From Rhodobacterales bacterium HTCC2255 (lineage in GTDB: Bacteria > Pseudomonadota > Alphaproteobacteria > Rhodobacterales > Rhodobacteraceae): a stretch of 64,000 nucleotides of DNA. Both the position numbers and the translations under genes were made by a program. Location of the stretch: positions 901,395 through 965,394 of the forward strand of contig DS022282.1 of the NCBI GenBank assembly GCA_000153745.1. The letters run 5' to 3'. The notes under the pieces were generated by a model. The model was not told where the DNA came from and ran no database searches. It worked only from the letters and a program-made list of their open reading frames with translations. Below are positions 26,521-35,108 of this stretch, one piece after another. Every line of letters starts with the position of its first letter. Position 1 is the stretch's first letter.

Positions 26521-27995
26521 ACATTTACCAAACCCAAAAATATAACACCTGATAGTACTGCAGCCGCTGGAACAGTAATAACCCATGCAGCAATTATTGT
26601 CATAAAGTGAGATCTACGCACTAATTTACGATGTTTGCGCTTTGGTGAACCTTGCTTCTCCACTTCAATCATCTTTAATTCAGCTACATTTTTATTACTT
26701 GATGTAATTCTCCAATGTATCTCTCGGAAAAAACCTACTCCAAAAACAGAACCAACTGCTATATGTGTAGAGCTAACAGGCAAACCAAGCCAAGATGCAA
26801 TAATAACAGTTATTGCAGCTGATAATGCAACACAATAGGCTCTTAATGGATTTAATTTTGTAATTTGTTCCCCAACCATTCTAATAAGTTTTGGGCCAAA
26901 TAATAACAAGCCAAAAGATATGCCAAATGCGCCCACGACCATTACCCATATTGGAATTGCAACCTTCGAAACTACTTCTCCAGCATCAACTGTGTGAACG
27001 ATTGCTGCAAGCGGTCCAACAGCGTTGGCTACATCATTTGCTCCATGAGCAAAGGAAAGCATTGCAGCAGCACATATAAGTGGAATTGTGAAAAGATTAC
27101 GAACAGTTTTTTTAGTATTAGGCTTATTTTCAGATTGTCTCTTTATTATTGGTTTTGTTATAAAATAAGCTAACGTAGCTGCTATGCATCCAATCAATAA
27201 TGCTGTTTGTAAATCAATTTTTATTATCTTTTTAACACCTTTAACAGCTAAATAAGTTGAAAAAGCCATTGCCATAATTGCAATTAGTACAGGGACCCAG
27301 CGTCTAGCTGCAGCAATTTTGTCATTTTTATCTGATACTTGCGATTTAATAAACCACAGAAAGAGTGCTGCAATCAATCCACCTAATAGTGGCGATATAA
27401 CCCATGATGCAGCAATTTGGCTCATTTTAGGCCAATTTACAGCAGCAAATCCTGCCGCAGCAATACCAGCCCCCATTACTCCACCCACAACAGAATGTGT
27501 TGTTGATACTGGCGCACCTACCCAGGTTGCTAAATTAACCCATAAAGCAGCAGAGATTAACGCTGCAAACATCGCCCAAATAAAGGTCTCAGGGTCACCT
27601 ACAGCGGAAGGATCAATAATACCTTTCGATATGGTTCCTACAACATCTCCACCTGCCAAAAGTGCACCAGCACTTTCAAAAACAGCAGCAATAATTAAAG
27701 CCCCTGTCATTGAGAGAGCATTAGCTCCAACAGCTGGGCCAACATTGTTAGCAACATCATTTGCACCAATATTGAGCGCCATGTAAGCACCAATTGCTGC
27801 ACCAGCAATAATTATATAACTATCAGAGTTCCACCCAAGGATAAGGCTTGCCACTAATCCAGCTAGAATAATAAAAGCAAACGCAATAGATGGAGCTAGA
27901 TATTGTTGACGAGTAGCCATTGCTGCTTGCTCTAGGGAAACGCGACTTCTAAGGTCACGGTCCAAAGTTTTATTTATACGAGCTTTTTTTTCCAT
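26511..27995 (-). CDS. pit: Inorganic phosphate transporter, PiT family
   Basis: 494 residues from the ATG at 27995, which has GAGAGG seven bases upstream. An in-frame start at 28019 would add eight residues without such a site. The two inverted repeats of the PiT family are clear: GANDVANNVGPAVGA (about residue 75) and GANDVANAVGPLAAI (about residue 330), each followed by hydrophobic helices. About 11 to 12 membrane segments are visible with a charged cytoplasmic loop in the middle. It imports phosphate with a cation. A Pho box lies 76-95 bases upstream, which suggests control by PhoB. No PhoU-like gene is adjacent. Confidence 0.92.
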   Translation of the reverse strand: MEKKARINKTLDRDLRSRVSLEQAAMATRQQYLAPSIAFAFIILAGLVASLILGWNSDSYIIIAGAAIGAYMALNIGANDVANNVGPAVGANALSMTGALIIAAVFESAGALLAGGDVVGTISKGIIDPSAVGDPETFIWAMFAALISAALWVNLATWVGAPVSTTHSVVGGVMGAGIAAAGFAAVNWPKMSQIAASWVISPLLGGLIAALFLWFIKSQVSDKNDKIAAARRWVPVLIAIMAMAFSTYLAVKGVKKIIKIDLQTALLIGCIAATLAYFITKPIIKRQSENKPNTKKTVRNLFTIPLICAAAMLSFAHGANDVANAVGPLAAIVHTVDAGEVVSKVAIPIWVMVVGAFGISFGLLLFGPKLIRMVGEQITKLNPLRAYCVALSAAITVIIASWLGLPVSSTHIAVGSVFGVGFFREIHWRITSSNKNVAELKMIEVEKQGSPKRKHRKLVRRSHFMTIIAAWVITVPAAAVLSGVIFLGLVNVTS

Positions 27996-28058
27996 ATTGT
28001 GACCTCTCACATTAAACACAAAAAATTTGACCTAAAAAGGTCTATGATTCTTCCTTCA

Positions 28059-28090
28059 TGTATAAATTTAATGTAACAGTTTTATGACAA
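28059..28090 (-). promoter_or_regulatory. Pho box and -10 element of pit
   Basis: On the minus strand TTGTCATAAAACTGTTACAT (28071-28090) contains the two TGTCAT-like repeats, 11 bases apart, that define a PhoB box, with two differences from the classical enterobacterial form. A TATACA -10 element follows at 28059-28064. The orientation fits activation of pit. The neighbouring phoB-like gene on the other strand starts 43 bases away and could also be affected. Confidence 0.65.
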
Positions 28091-28133
28091 ATCACTTAAA
28101 CAACGATAATTTTTATAAAAATAGAAAAACTAA

Positions 28134-28840
28134 ATGAAAACTTATTCCTCAAATAAAGGCCTAATACTTATTGTTGAAGACGAGCCATCTCAAATGGAAC
28201 TATTATCCTTTAATTTGAACGCTGAAGGCTATGATGTTTTAAAAGCGGAAGATGGTGAAAAAGGACTATTATTATTTAAAGAAAATAACATTGATTTAGT
28301 ACTACTAGATTGGATGTTACCGAACATATCTGGTTTAGAAGTATGCCGTCAAATGAGAAGGTCAAAAGACTCTAGCGATTGCCACCTTATAATGCTTACA
28401 GCAAGAGGCGAAGAAGAAGATAAAGTTCGTGGATTAGATATGGGAGCAGATGATTATATTGTTAAGCCATACTCTATAAAAGAACTACTTGCTCGCGTCC
28501 GATCAGGAATTAGAATTCGCACAAAAACAAAGTCACATGGTTTATTAACTTATGGCAAAATAGAAATGGATATAAATAATCGAAGTGTATTAATTGATAA
28601 AAAATCAATATCGATTGGTCCCATAGAATTTAAATTACTTCAAATTTTAATTCAGTCTCCAAAGCAAGTTTTTTCAAGAATGCAATTGTTAGAAAAATTT
28701 GGCAAAACAATTTGGAAGTAGAAACACGAACTGTTGATGTACATATTGGTAGGTTACGTAAAGCTATAAAGTATGTAAGTAATGCAGAAATAATAAAAAC
28801 AGTTCGTGGTTTTGGATATTCTTTGAATGAAAAACCCTAA
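28134..28840 (+). pseudogene. phoB: phoB-like response regulator, apparent single-base frameshift
   Basis: The first frame (28134-28721) encodes an intact receiver with Glu15-Asp16, phospho-acceptor Asp59 in LVLLDWMLP and Lys in DDYIVKPYS, plus most of a winged-helix domain, then stops after LLEKFGKTIWK. The next frame from about 28700 continues exactly as PhoB should: WQNNLEVETRTVDVHIGRLR and later TVRGFGYSL, stopping at 28840. One extra base in the AAAAATTT run at 28693-28700 would restore a 235-residue OmpR/PhoB-type protein. Either the gene has lost a base, or this is a homopolymer sequencing error. It lies divergent from pit. No phoR follows. Confidence 0.85.
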
Positions 28841-31837
28841 CTAAGAAGTAAATGTTTTAACTTCATTTAAGCACTCATCTAAAGCAGATATAATACAATC
28901 AATACCATTATCGTCTATTGTAAGGGGTGGACGAATTTTTAATATATTATCAGCAGGACCCTCTACTCCAATAAGTATACGTTTTTCTCTCATTCTATTT
29001 ACAATATAAGCTGCAATTTCAGTCGCAGGAGTTAAGTTATTATCGACAATTAGTTCTACCCCCACAAAAAGACCAAATCCACGCACATCGCCAATTATTG
29101 AATGCTGGAGTTGCAAATTTAACAAACCTTCAAATAAACTTTCACCTCTTAAAAAAGCATTTTTTTGTAATTTTTCATCATGAATAATCTTCATAACTTC
29201 AACGCCTATTGCACATGATAAAGTTGATCCACCAAAGGTAGAGAAAAATTCAATGCCATTATCAAATTTCTTGGCAATTTCTTTAGTAGTAACCACCACA
29301 CCAATCGGATGACCGTTTCCAATTGGTTTGCCTAAAACAACAACATCAGGCAATACATTCTGTTGTTCAAACCCATAAAAAAAACTCCCCAATCGACCCA
29401 AGCCAGTTTGGACTTCATCAGCTATGCAAATACCACCTGCAGTGCGAATTTTTTCATAAACTTTGGATAGATATCCACTTGGTGGAATAATCTGCCCACC
29501 AACACTTGGAAAAGTTTCAGATATAAATCCAGCAAGCTTTCCTTCACGTAATTTTATTTGGCTTAAAGCTCTATCAACTAAATTTGCATACTTGCTTGCG
29601 CGGTTAGGATCTGATCTTCGAAATTCTCCACGATAATCATCAGCTACATCGACTATATGAACCCAAGGCTTACAACCAATACCATTAGGTTTATTAAATT
29701 TGTATGCTGACACTTCAACTGCAGCATTTGTATTGCCATGATAACCATGATCTGGTGTAATAATGTCTTGCCCATTAGTCGCAGTTCGAGCCAAGCGTAA
29801 AGCAAGTTCATTAGCTTCTGAACCTGAATTAACAAAATAACATACACTTAGTTTATCAGGCATTGTATCCAGAATAGCTTTAGAAAATTCGTTTAAAATA
29901 GGATGGAGATATCGTGTATTTGTATTTAATTGTTGTAATTGTTTTGTAGCAATTCTTTGAATTCTGGGATGAGAATGGCCAACATGAGGCACATTATTAT
30001 AAGCGTCTAAATATGTTCTTCCCATTTGGTCGAATAAGTAATGCTTCCATCCCCGAACAAACATTAATGGGTTTTTATAGGATAGCTTTAGATTTCCACC
30101 AAAATTACTTTTCCGCTCATCTTGTATAATTTTTTTATCAATTTTTTTATTACAAGTTTTATCATCGTCTAGATTCAAAAGAGATGCAGGGTTTGGACAT
30201 AGTTTCCCCCAAAAATTCAACTCATCAGGATCTGAAACCCCAGGCCAATTACTATTCATACATTCCAGAGATAGCGATAATTGCAAATGTAAGTGTGGGG
30301 CCCATCCTCCATTATTATTTTCACTACCAAGCTCACAAAAAATTTCGCCTTTTTCAATGATTTGGCCAACTGATAGTTTTTCTAGAACACTTGGATTTAG
30401 ATGCCCATAAAGAGAGTAGAATTTATCTCCATGGTTATTATTGTGCTCAAGAATAACAACTCCACCATAATCTAAATGAAACTTGCGATTTTCAACCGTC
30501 TTTACAATACCCTCAAGAGGAGCACTTATTTTATGCCCACTGTTTGTGAAAATATCTATTCCTAAATGAACTGAACGCCTGTCAGAATTATTATATTTTC
30601 CAGAGCGAAATGCTTGAGATGTATATATTAATCTTGGCTCGCCCCAAAAGCCTAACCAATAATCAGCATTTATATCTGAACCAATCTTTGCTGCCTCATC
30701 AAGTCTCAAATCAAATGGATTTTGAGGAAGCGCTGTTCCAGAGATTGATAAATCAACCATTGGTGCATGTTCTATACTAGATTGAAATATATTAGCAAAA
30801 CTTCCACGATTTTTGTGTAAGTAATCTAAAATACGGTTTGCATTTTTTATCACTTCAAACCCACAAGCCAAACGAAGTTTTGCAAGCACCATATTTGCAT
30901 CAAATTTCTGATCTAAAAATCGCCATGCAGGTGCTTGTGATATAGTTATGTAAGCGTCATCAGGATTTTCTTTTGACATCATAGTTGAATTAACAACACT
31001 TACAGCCAATCTCATCTTTAGAAAAATGAAAAGAAGTTCTAAATCTAGTTCTGTTAGTGGATTTTTTGTATGATAAGAACCAACTAAATCCGCTATCGTT
31101 TTTATTGGATTTTCTTGATCAAGAGCTATGTAAGCACATGAAATAGCGAGTTCACAAATATGAGGACTTTTGATCATATCACCAAAATCAATTATCCCAG
31201 AAACTTTAACCCCCTCTGAAATATCTGATGTTGCAAGAATATTATGATCATTTAGATCATTATGGATGGCAAATTGCGGTAATTTCTTAGCTTTGTGGAG
31301 AACTGAATTATATTCTTCAATAATTTCAATTAAAATATCTTTTCTATCATTGTCAGAGATTAAATATAAATAATCTGTTATCCAATTTGACTCCATTAAG
31401 TTCCATTTAAAATCTCTATCTAAATATGGGTGATCAAATTCCTTTAAAGCTTTATCTAATCCACCAATTTTTTTTCCCAAATCATATATAAAGTTATTAG
31501 GCCGTGAATAAATCTTAGAATAACAAACGCCACTTTTAGCTTTGATAACCCATACTAATCTTAAATTACCTTCCTCATCATTAACTGATGCAAAATCTGC
31601 TCCTGAAACAGTAGGAATAATTTCCGGAGTACAAAGATTTTTCCCATTTAACATACGAATTGCAGCACACTGCATATTAATAAAATCAGGTTCGCAGCCA
31701 ACACGCATTACTTTCAGCACATACTTTTTTGAAGACGCATTGGCAAAGAAATTTAAATCATATTCACCATCTAAACTTTCCAATGACGCATCAATGCCAA
31801 AATTTTCACTTAATTTTGCTTCCCAATGATTAGACAT
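28841..31837 (-). CDS. Three-domain fusion: APH-type kinase, M23 peptidase-like domain, class III aminotransferase
   Basis: 998 residues. Residues 1-330 are an aminoglycoside-phosphotransferase/choline-kinase fold with HNDLNDHN (192-199) and IIDFGD (215-220). Residues about 400-530 are an M23-like domain with HLGID (424-428) and HLH (515-517), the complete zinc-ligand set. Residues about 575-998 are a class III PLP aminotransferase with SGSEANELALRLAR, DEVQTGLGRLG (807-817) and a PLP lysine at about 837 in LGKPIGNGHP. Relatives of the two outer domains act in sequence in hydroxylysine or ethanolamine breakdown: a kinase, then a phospho-lyase. A similar linked role is inferred; the M23 domain's task is unknown. 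Its stop directly abuts that of phoB. Confidence 0.9.
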   Translation of the reverse strand: MSNHWEAKLSENFGIDASLESLDGEYDLNFFANASSKKYVLKVMRVGCEPDFINMQCAAIRMLNGKNLCTPEIIPTVSGADFASVNDEEGNLRLVWVIKAKSGVCYSKIYSRPNNFIYDLGKKIGGLDKALKEFDHPYLDRDFKWNLMESNWITDYLYLISDNDRKDILIEIIEEYNSVLHKAKKLPQFAIHNDLNDHNILATSDISEGVKVSGIIDFGDMIKSPHICELAISCAYIALDQENPIKTIADLVGSYHTKNPLTELDLELLFIFLKMRLAVSVVNSTMMSKENPDDAYITISQAPAWRFLDQKFDANMVLAKLRLACGFEVIKNANRILDYLHKNRGSFANIFQSSIEHAPMVDLSISGTALPQNPFDLRLDEAAKIGSDINADYWLGFWGEPRLIYTSQAFRSGKYNNSDRRSVHLGIDIFTNSGHKISAPLEGIVKTVENRKFHLDYGGVVILEHNNNHGDKFYSLYGHLNPSVLEKLSVGQIIEKGEIFCELGSENNNGGWAPHLHLQLSLSLECMNSNWPGVSDPDELNFWGKLCPNPASLLNLDDDKTCNKKIDKKIIQDERKSNFGGNLKLSYKNPLMFVRGWKHYLFDQMGRTYLDAYNNVPHVGHSHPRIQRIATKQLQQLNTNTRYLHPILNEFSKAILDTMPDKLSVCYFVNSGSEANELALRLARTATNGQDIITPDHGYHGNTNAAVEVSAYKFNKPNGIGCKPWVHIVDVADDYRGEFRRSDPNRASKYANLVDRALSQIKLREGKLAGFISETFPSVGGQIIPPSGYLSKVYEKIRTAGGICIADEVQTGLGRLGSFFYGFEQQNVLPDVVVLGKPIGNGHPIGVVVTTKEIAKKFDNGIEFFSTFGGSTLSCAIGVEVMKIIHDEKLQKNAFLRGESLFEGLLNLQLQHSIIGDVRGFGLFVGVELIVDNNLTPATEIAAYIVNRMREKRILIGVEGPADNILKIRPPLTIDDNGIDCIISALDECLNEVKTFTS

Positions 31838-31920
31838 TCATGACATCCTCTATTCGAATTTTAATAAGATAAAATATGTAGCTTTGTTATTTTAAAGAAC
31901 ATATGCGTATATACATTCCA

Positions 31921-32061
31921 ATGAAAAATTTTAATGCCAGAAAAGATTTAATTGCAAGTATTAGTATTGCATTATTCACATGGATGCTTGATCGTTCTAT
32001 AAAACCTTTAAGGAAAATTTTTATCAACTACTGCAAAAAAATATTAGGGAAACTGATTTGA
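31921..32061 (+). CDS. Possible 46-residue small protein or leader peptide
   Basis: An ATG at 31921 opens a 46-codon frame (MKNFNARKDLIASISIALFT at the start) with one hydrophobic segment at about 10-23 and a strongly basic end. Its TGA overlaps the TTG start of the binding-protein gene by two bases, an arrangement seen in coupled genes. There is no clear ribosome-binding site before the ATG and I recognise no family, so it may be chance. The rest of the 220-base intergenic region (31838-32057) shows nothing else I can name. Confidence 0.3.
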   Translation: MKNFNARKDLIASISIALFTWMLDRSIKPLRKIFINYCKKILGKLI

Positions 32062-33014
32062 ACACCGTAAAAAAAATATTAATATCATTGGTATTTATCA
32101 TAAGTGCAACAACTGCATCTGCTCAAGACAGCAAAATTGCCATTGCTGATCTAACATGGACAGGAGCTACTGCGATTGGCCACATAATTCAGGCCATTAT
32201 TACAGGGCCAATGGGTGGCGAAGCAGAAATTATTAAAGGTGCTTCAGACGGTTCGATCATATTTGCTTCGATGGATAAAGGTGATGGTTCAATTGATGTA
32301 CACCCAGATATTTGGATGCCCGTACAATCTAATAACTGGGAAAAATATATTGAAGAAAATAATACTGTTGCAATAAATAAACCTTATAATGGCACACAAG
32401 GGATGTTTATACCGTATTATTTAAAGGATAAGATAACATCCTTTTCAGACTTAGCAAACCCTGCAATAGCTTCTATGTTTGATAAAGACGGAAATGGAAA
32501 AGGCGAGTATTGGGCGGGTGACACATCTTGGACATCCACAAAAATCTGGCAGGTTAAATTCAAATCATATGGATTAGATGAATTATGGGAACCAGAAATT
32601 GTTTCTGATGAAACTTTCAAAAACCAACTCAAGATTGCTTATGACAATCAAAAACCAATCTTATTTTATTATTGGACGCCAGAATGGATATTTGCGGCTT
32701 ATGACTTATCGCAAATTGAAGAACCACTTGTATCTGAAGGTTGTAAAGTTTTGAATTTAGATCATCAAAATTGGTTAGAAGCGTCTACATTTAGTTGCAA
32801 ACATACTGATGCAGAAGTTTGGATTGGGCACTCTAAATCCCTTGAAGACCGGAATCCTGCCGTTGCTAGGATGTTATCTAATATAGCTCTCAGTCCAGAA
32901 ACAATAAATGAATGGACTTTAAAAATTGGCCGTGATGGAGAAAATCCTATAAATGTTGCTGAAAGTTGGGTGGCAAAAAATATAGAATTAGTAAATAATT
33001 GGATTTATAAATAA
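32058..33014 (+). CDS. Glycine betaine/choline/proline-type ABC substrate-binding protein (OpuAC/ProX family), orphan
   Basis: 318 residues from a TTG start with AGGGA seven bases upstream. A signal peptide (KKILISLVFIISATTASAQ, residues 5-23) is followed by a mature protein with the OpuAC pattern: SKIAIADLTWTGATAIGHII at the start, then DVHPDIWMPVQ, NGTQGMFIPYY and FYYWTPEWIFAAYDL. These are the aromatic-rich segments that form the box binding quaternary ammonium groups. No ATPase or permease accompanies it. It is divergent from the kinase-aminotransferase fusion. A link to the Rieske/demethylase operon at 48-52 kb is possible but not shown. Confidence 0.88.
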   Translation: MNTVKKILISLVFIISATTASAQDSKIAIADLTWTGATAIGHIIQAIITGPMGGEAEIIKGASDGSIIFASMDKGDGSIDVHPDIWMPVQSNNWEKYIEENNTVAINKPYNGTQGMFIPYYLKDKITSFSDLANPAIASMFDKDGNGKGEYWAGDTSWTSTKIWQVKFKSYGLDELWEPEIVSDETFKNQLKIAYDNQKPILFYYWTPEWIFAAYDLSQIEEPLVSEGCKVLNLDHQNWLEASTFSCKHTDAEVWIGHSKSLEDRNPAVARMLSNIALSPETINEWTLKIGRDGENPINVAESWVAKNIELVNNWIYK

Positions 33015-33027
33015 AATTATCTCAGAA

Positions 33028-33064
33028 ATAAACAGATACAAATTTCATTTTAGTTACTGTTTAT
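33028..33064. terminator. Possible weak terminator between convergent genes
   Basis: ATAAACAG and CTGTTTAT form an 8-bp AT-rich stem with a 21-base loop, followed by AATAATTTTATT on the plus strand, between the binding-protein stop and the pabC stop. The long loop makes it weak. Confidence 0.35.
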
Positions 33065-33074
33065 AATAATTTTA

Positions 33075-33710
33075 TTATCCAGTTAAATCAGCAGATATTA
33101 AACCTCGCAAAGAATTTCCAACAAATATTTTATCTGCAGAAATTAAATCATCCAAAAACAAAACTTGTTCTTTAGTTTTGCCATTTAGTAACATTTCCTG
33201 ACGTAAAACTCCTGGTAGGCATCCACTACTTAAAGGAGGTGTTAAATATGAGCCGTTTACCAATACAAATACATTTGTAATTGTTCCCTCACAGACTTCT
33301 TCATTTTCATTTAGAAACAACAACTCATCTAGATCTTTTAGATTGGCGCGCTCTGTATCATAAACAATACGGTTAGTTGTTTTCACTCTTAACCAAGGAT
33401 CAATGGAACTTAACACCTTATCTGAAATTCCAATATCCCAGCGTTCAATATTATTTATTCTTCCTATTTTAACATCAATTTTTCCATCAATGTTTATTGT
33501 CAATCTCACCCGAGATTGTTCGCTGTCCACGGCTTCGCCTAAAGCCATTAATATTGCGCCCCTATCAAATGGGTATAATAATTCTGAGCAGGTTTTTTCT
33601 AAGCGATCAATGTGAGCTGGTAATCTTAAGAAACCCTCTTCAGGATTAAAACGCAATGTTTCTATAATCTCTAAATTTATTGGGGCAGTTTTGCGTAACG
33701 CGCTTTCCAT
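33075..33710 (-). CDS. pabC: Aminodeoxychorismate lyase-like (class IV PLP enzyme)
   Basis: 211 residues, on the short side of the class IV aminotransferase family. IDRLEKTCSELLYPFD is the N-terminal motif, and EVCEGTITNVFVLVNG with SSGCLPGVLRQEML the C-terminal cofactor region. ANLKDLDELLFLNENEE lies between. The PLP lysine is expected in the central RIVYDTERANLKD segment. It releases pyruvate from aminodeoxychorismate to give 4-aminobenzoate for folate. It overlaps the end of pabB by 34 bases on the same strand, a strong functional link, and its length matches the compact PabC found next to pabB in alphaproteobacteria. Confidence 0.88.
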   Translation of the reverse strand: MESALRKTAPINLEIIETLRFNPEEGFLRLPAHIDRLEKTCSELLYPFDRGAILMALGEAVDSEQSRVRLTINIDGKIDVKIGRINNIERWDIGISDKVLSSIDPWLRVKTTNRIVYDTERANLKDLDELLFLNENEEVCEGTITNVFVLVNGSYLTPPLSSGCLPGVLRQEMLLNGKTKEQVLFLDDLISADKIFVGNSLRGLISADLTG

Positions 33711-34819
33711 AAAGCTTCCTCATATTCTGTTCTAGCTGTACTATCATGAACAATACCACCACCAACATTTAATCTAACATTTCCATCCTGGAATAAGCTA
33801 AGTGTTCGAATGCAAACGTTAAAGCTCATAGATCCCTGTGGGGATATCCAACCTATAGAACCACAATATATATCGCGAGCCTCAGGTTCAACGTCACGAA
33901 TAACTTCCATTGCACGAATTTTTGGTGCGCCAGTGATTGAACCACAAGGGAATAATGCTGTGAAAAGATCCTTGATACTTAACTGATCAAGCAATTTGGC
34001 TCGAACTTCTGAAACCATTTGTAAAACTGTTTCATAAGTTTCAACGGTAAACAATTCAGGTACATGAACAGAACCTACTTTAGATATTCTTGAAATATCG
34101 TTCCGTAGCAAATCTACAATCATTAGGTTTTCTGCACGGTTTTTAGGATCAGTTGACAACCATCTTTTTAAACTTTCATCTTCCTGCGCATTTTTACCAC
34201 GAGGCAATGTGCCTTTCATTGGGCGAGTCGAAATGTTTCCATCATTATCTACCTTAAAAAATAATTCTGGAGATCGTGATATTATCACTGGACCTTCACT
34301 AAAGTGCACGACACCTCCGTATTTGACTGGCTGAAAAGTTTTAAGTCTCTCGTAAAGACCCAAAACGGTTCCTTTATACTTTGATGTCATAGGAAAAGTT
34401 AGATTAGTTTGATAAAAATCACCTGATAAAATATAATTAGTAAGTAAATTAAAGGGAACTTCGTAATCATTTTCTGTCCACAAAGCCACTGGGTGGTCAA
34501 GTTCAGCATAATCTTTTTCTTTTAATGCCTGATTTTCAAGTTTTTGTTTTATATCATTATCTGGTCCAGAAAACACTCCAAAACATAGTAAAGGTGAAAG
34601 TCGTTTGCTTGGCATCAAACCTTCCAATTTAGTTTCTAAAGCATAGCCCAATTCATAACTTGCGAAACCAGCCAACCATTTGCCACCCGATCGCTCATCT
34701 TCCATGTCTTGCAAAGCTTTTGGGACATCATCGATACTCCAAGCGCAAATTAATCTTTCAGGATTAGCAAAAACATTTACCTCACCATCTGGACCATCTT
34801 CTAACAAAATATAATCCAT
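33677..34819 (-). CDS. pabB: Aminodeoxychorismate synthase component I
   Basis: 380 residues of the chorismate-utilising family: FYQTNLTFPM, SRSPELFFKV, STRPMKGTLPRG, AENLMIVDLLRNDI, and the C-terminal LFPCGSITGAPKIRAMEVI with GSIGWISPQGSMSFNVCIRT. It converts chorismate to aminodeoxychorismate with ammonia from PabA. It lacks the glutaminase domain. The shorter length and partner pabC favour PabB over anthranilate synthase TrpE. The leader upstream of the ATG contains a tandem 23-base repeat. Para-aminobenzoate feeds tetrahydrofolate, the carrier used by the GcvT domain and glyA elsewhere in the window. Confidence 0.92.
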   Translation of the reverse strand: MDYILLEDGPDGEVNVFANPERLICAWSIDDVPKALQDMEDERSGGKWLAGFASYELGYALETKLEGLMPSKRLSPLLCFGVFSGPDNDIKQKLENQALKEKDYAELDHPVALWTENDYEVPFNLLTNYILSGDFYQTNLTFPMTSKYKGTVLGLYERLKTFQPVKYGGVVHFSEGPVIISRSPELFFKVDNDGNISTRPMKGTLPRGKNAQEDESLKRWLSTDPKNRAENLMIVDLLRNDISRISKVGSVHVPELFTVETYETVLQMVSEVRAKLLDQLSIKDLFTALFPCGSITGAPKIRAMEVIRDVEPEARDIYCGSIGWISPQGSMSFNVCIRTLSLFQDGNVRLNVGGGIVHDSTARTEYEEALWKARYAKLPQ

Positions 34820-34830
34820 ACTGATACTTA

Positions 34831-34876
34831 ATAGCCTTTTGTTAAACTACACCATAGCCTTTTGTTAAACTACACC
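34831..34876. repeat. Perfect tandem duplication of 23 bases upstream of pabB
   Basis: The unit at 34831-34853, starting ATAGCCTTTTGTTAAACTAC and ending ACC, is repeated exactly at 34854-34876. The first copy begins 12 bases before the pabB ATG on its 5' side. It lies in the pabB leader or promoter. The remaining 230 bases to carB are AT-rich and hold only a small CGCGA/TCGCG hairpin (35071-35086) that I can point to. Confidence 0.9.
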
Positions 34877-35108
34877 TTACTTAGTGCGATCAAAGAATAG
34901 TTTCCACAAATATTATTGTTAAAATACTGCTAATTAATTAATCAATTTTGTATTATTCTGAGCAAGAAGCAAAACTTTATATAATAACCATGAAATAACG
35001 CTTCATTTTATAAAATATACTTGCGTGAACCCAACCAAAACATTAGACCCACGACAATTTGGAAATTATGCGCGATTCCTCTCGCGATACAAATAAAAGG
35101 GCTAAGCC

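Noticed and set aside
33677..34819. trpE (anthranilate synthase) for this gene
   Set aside because: It is shorter than TrpE and overlaps a pabC gene.
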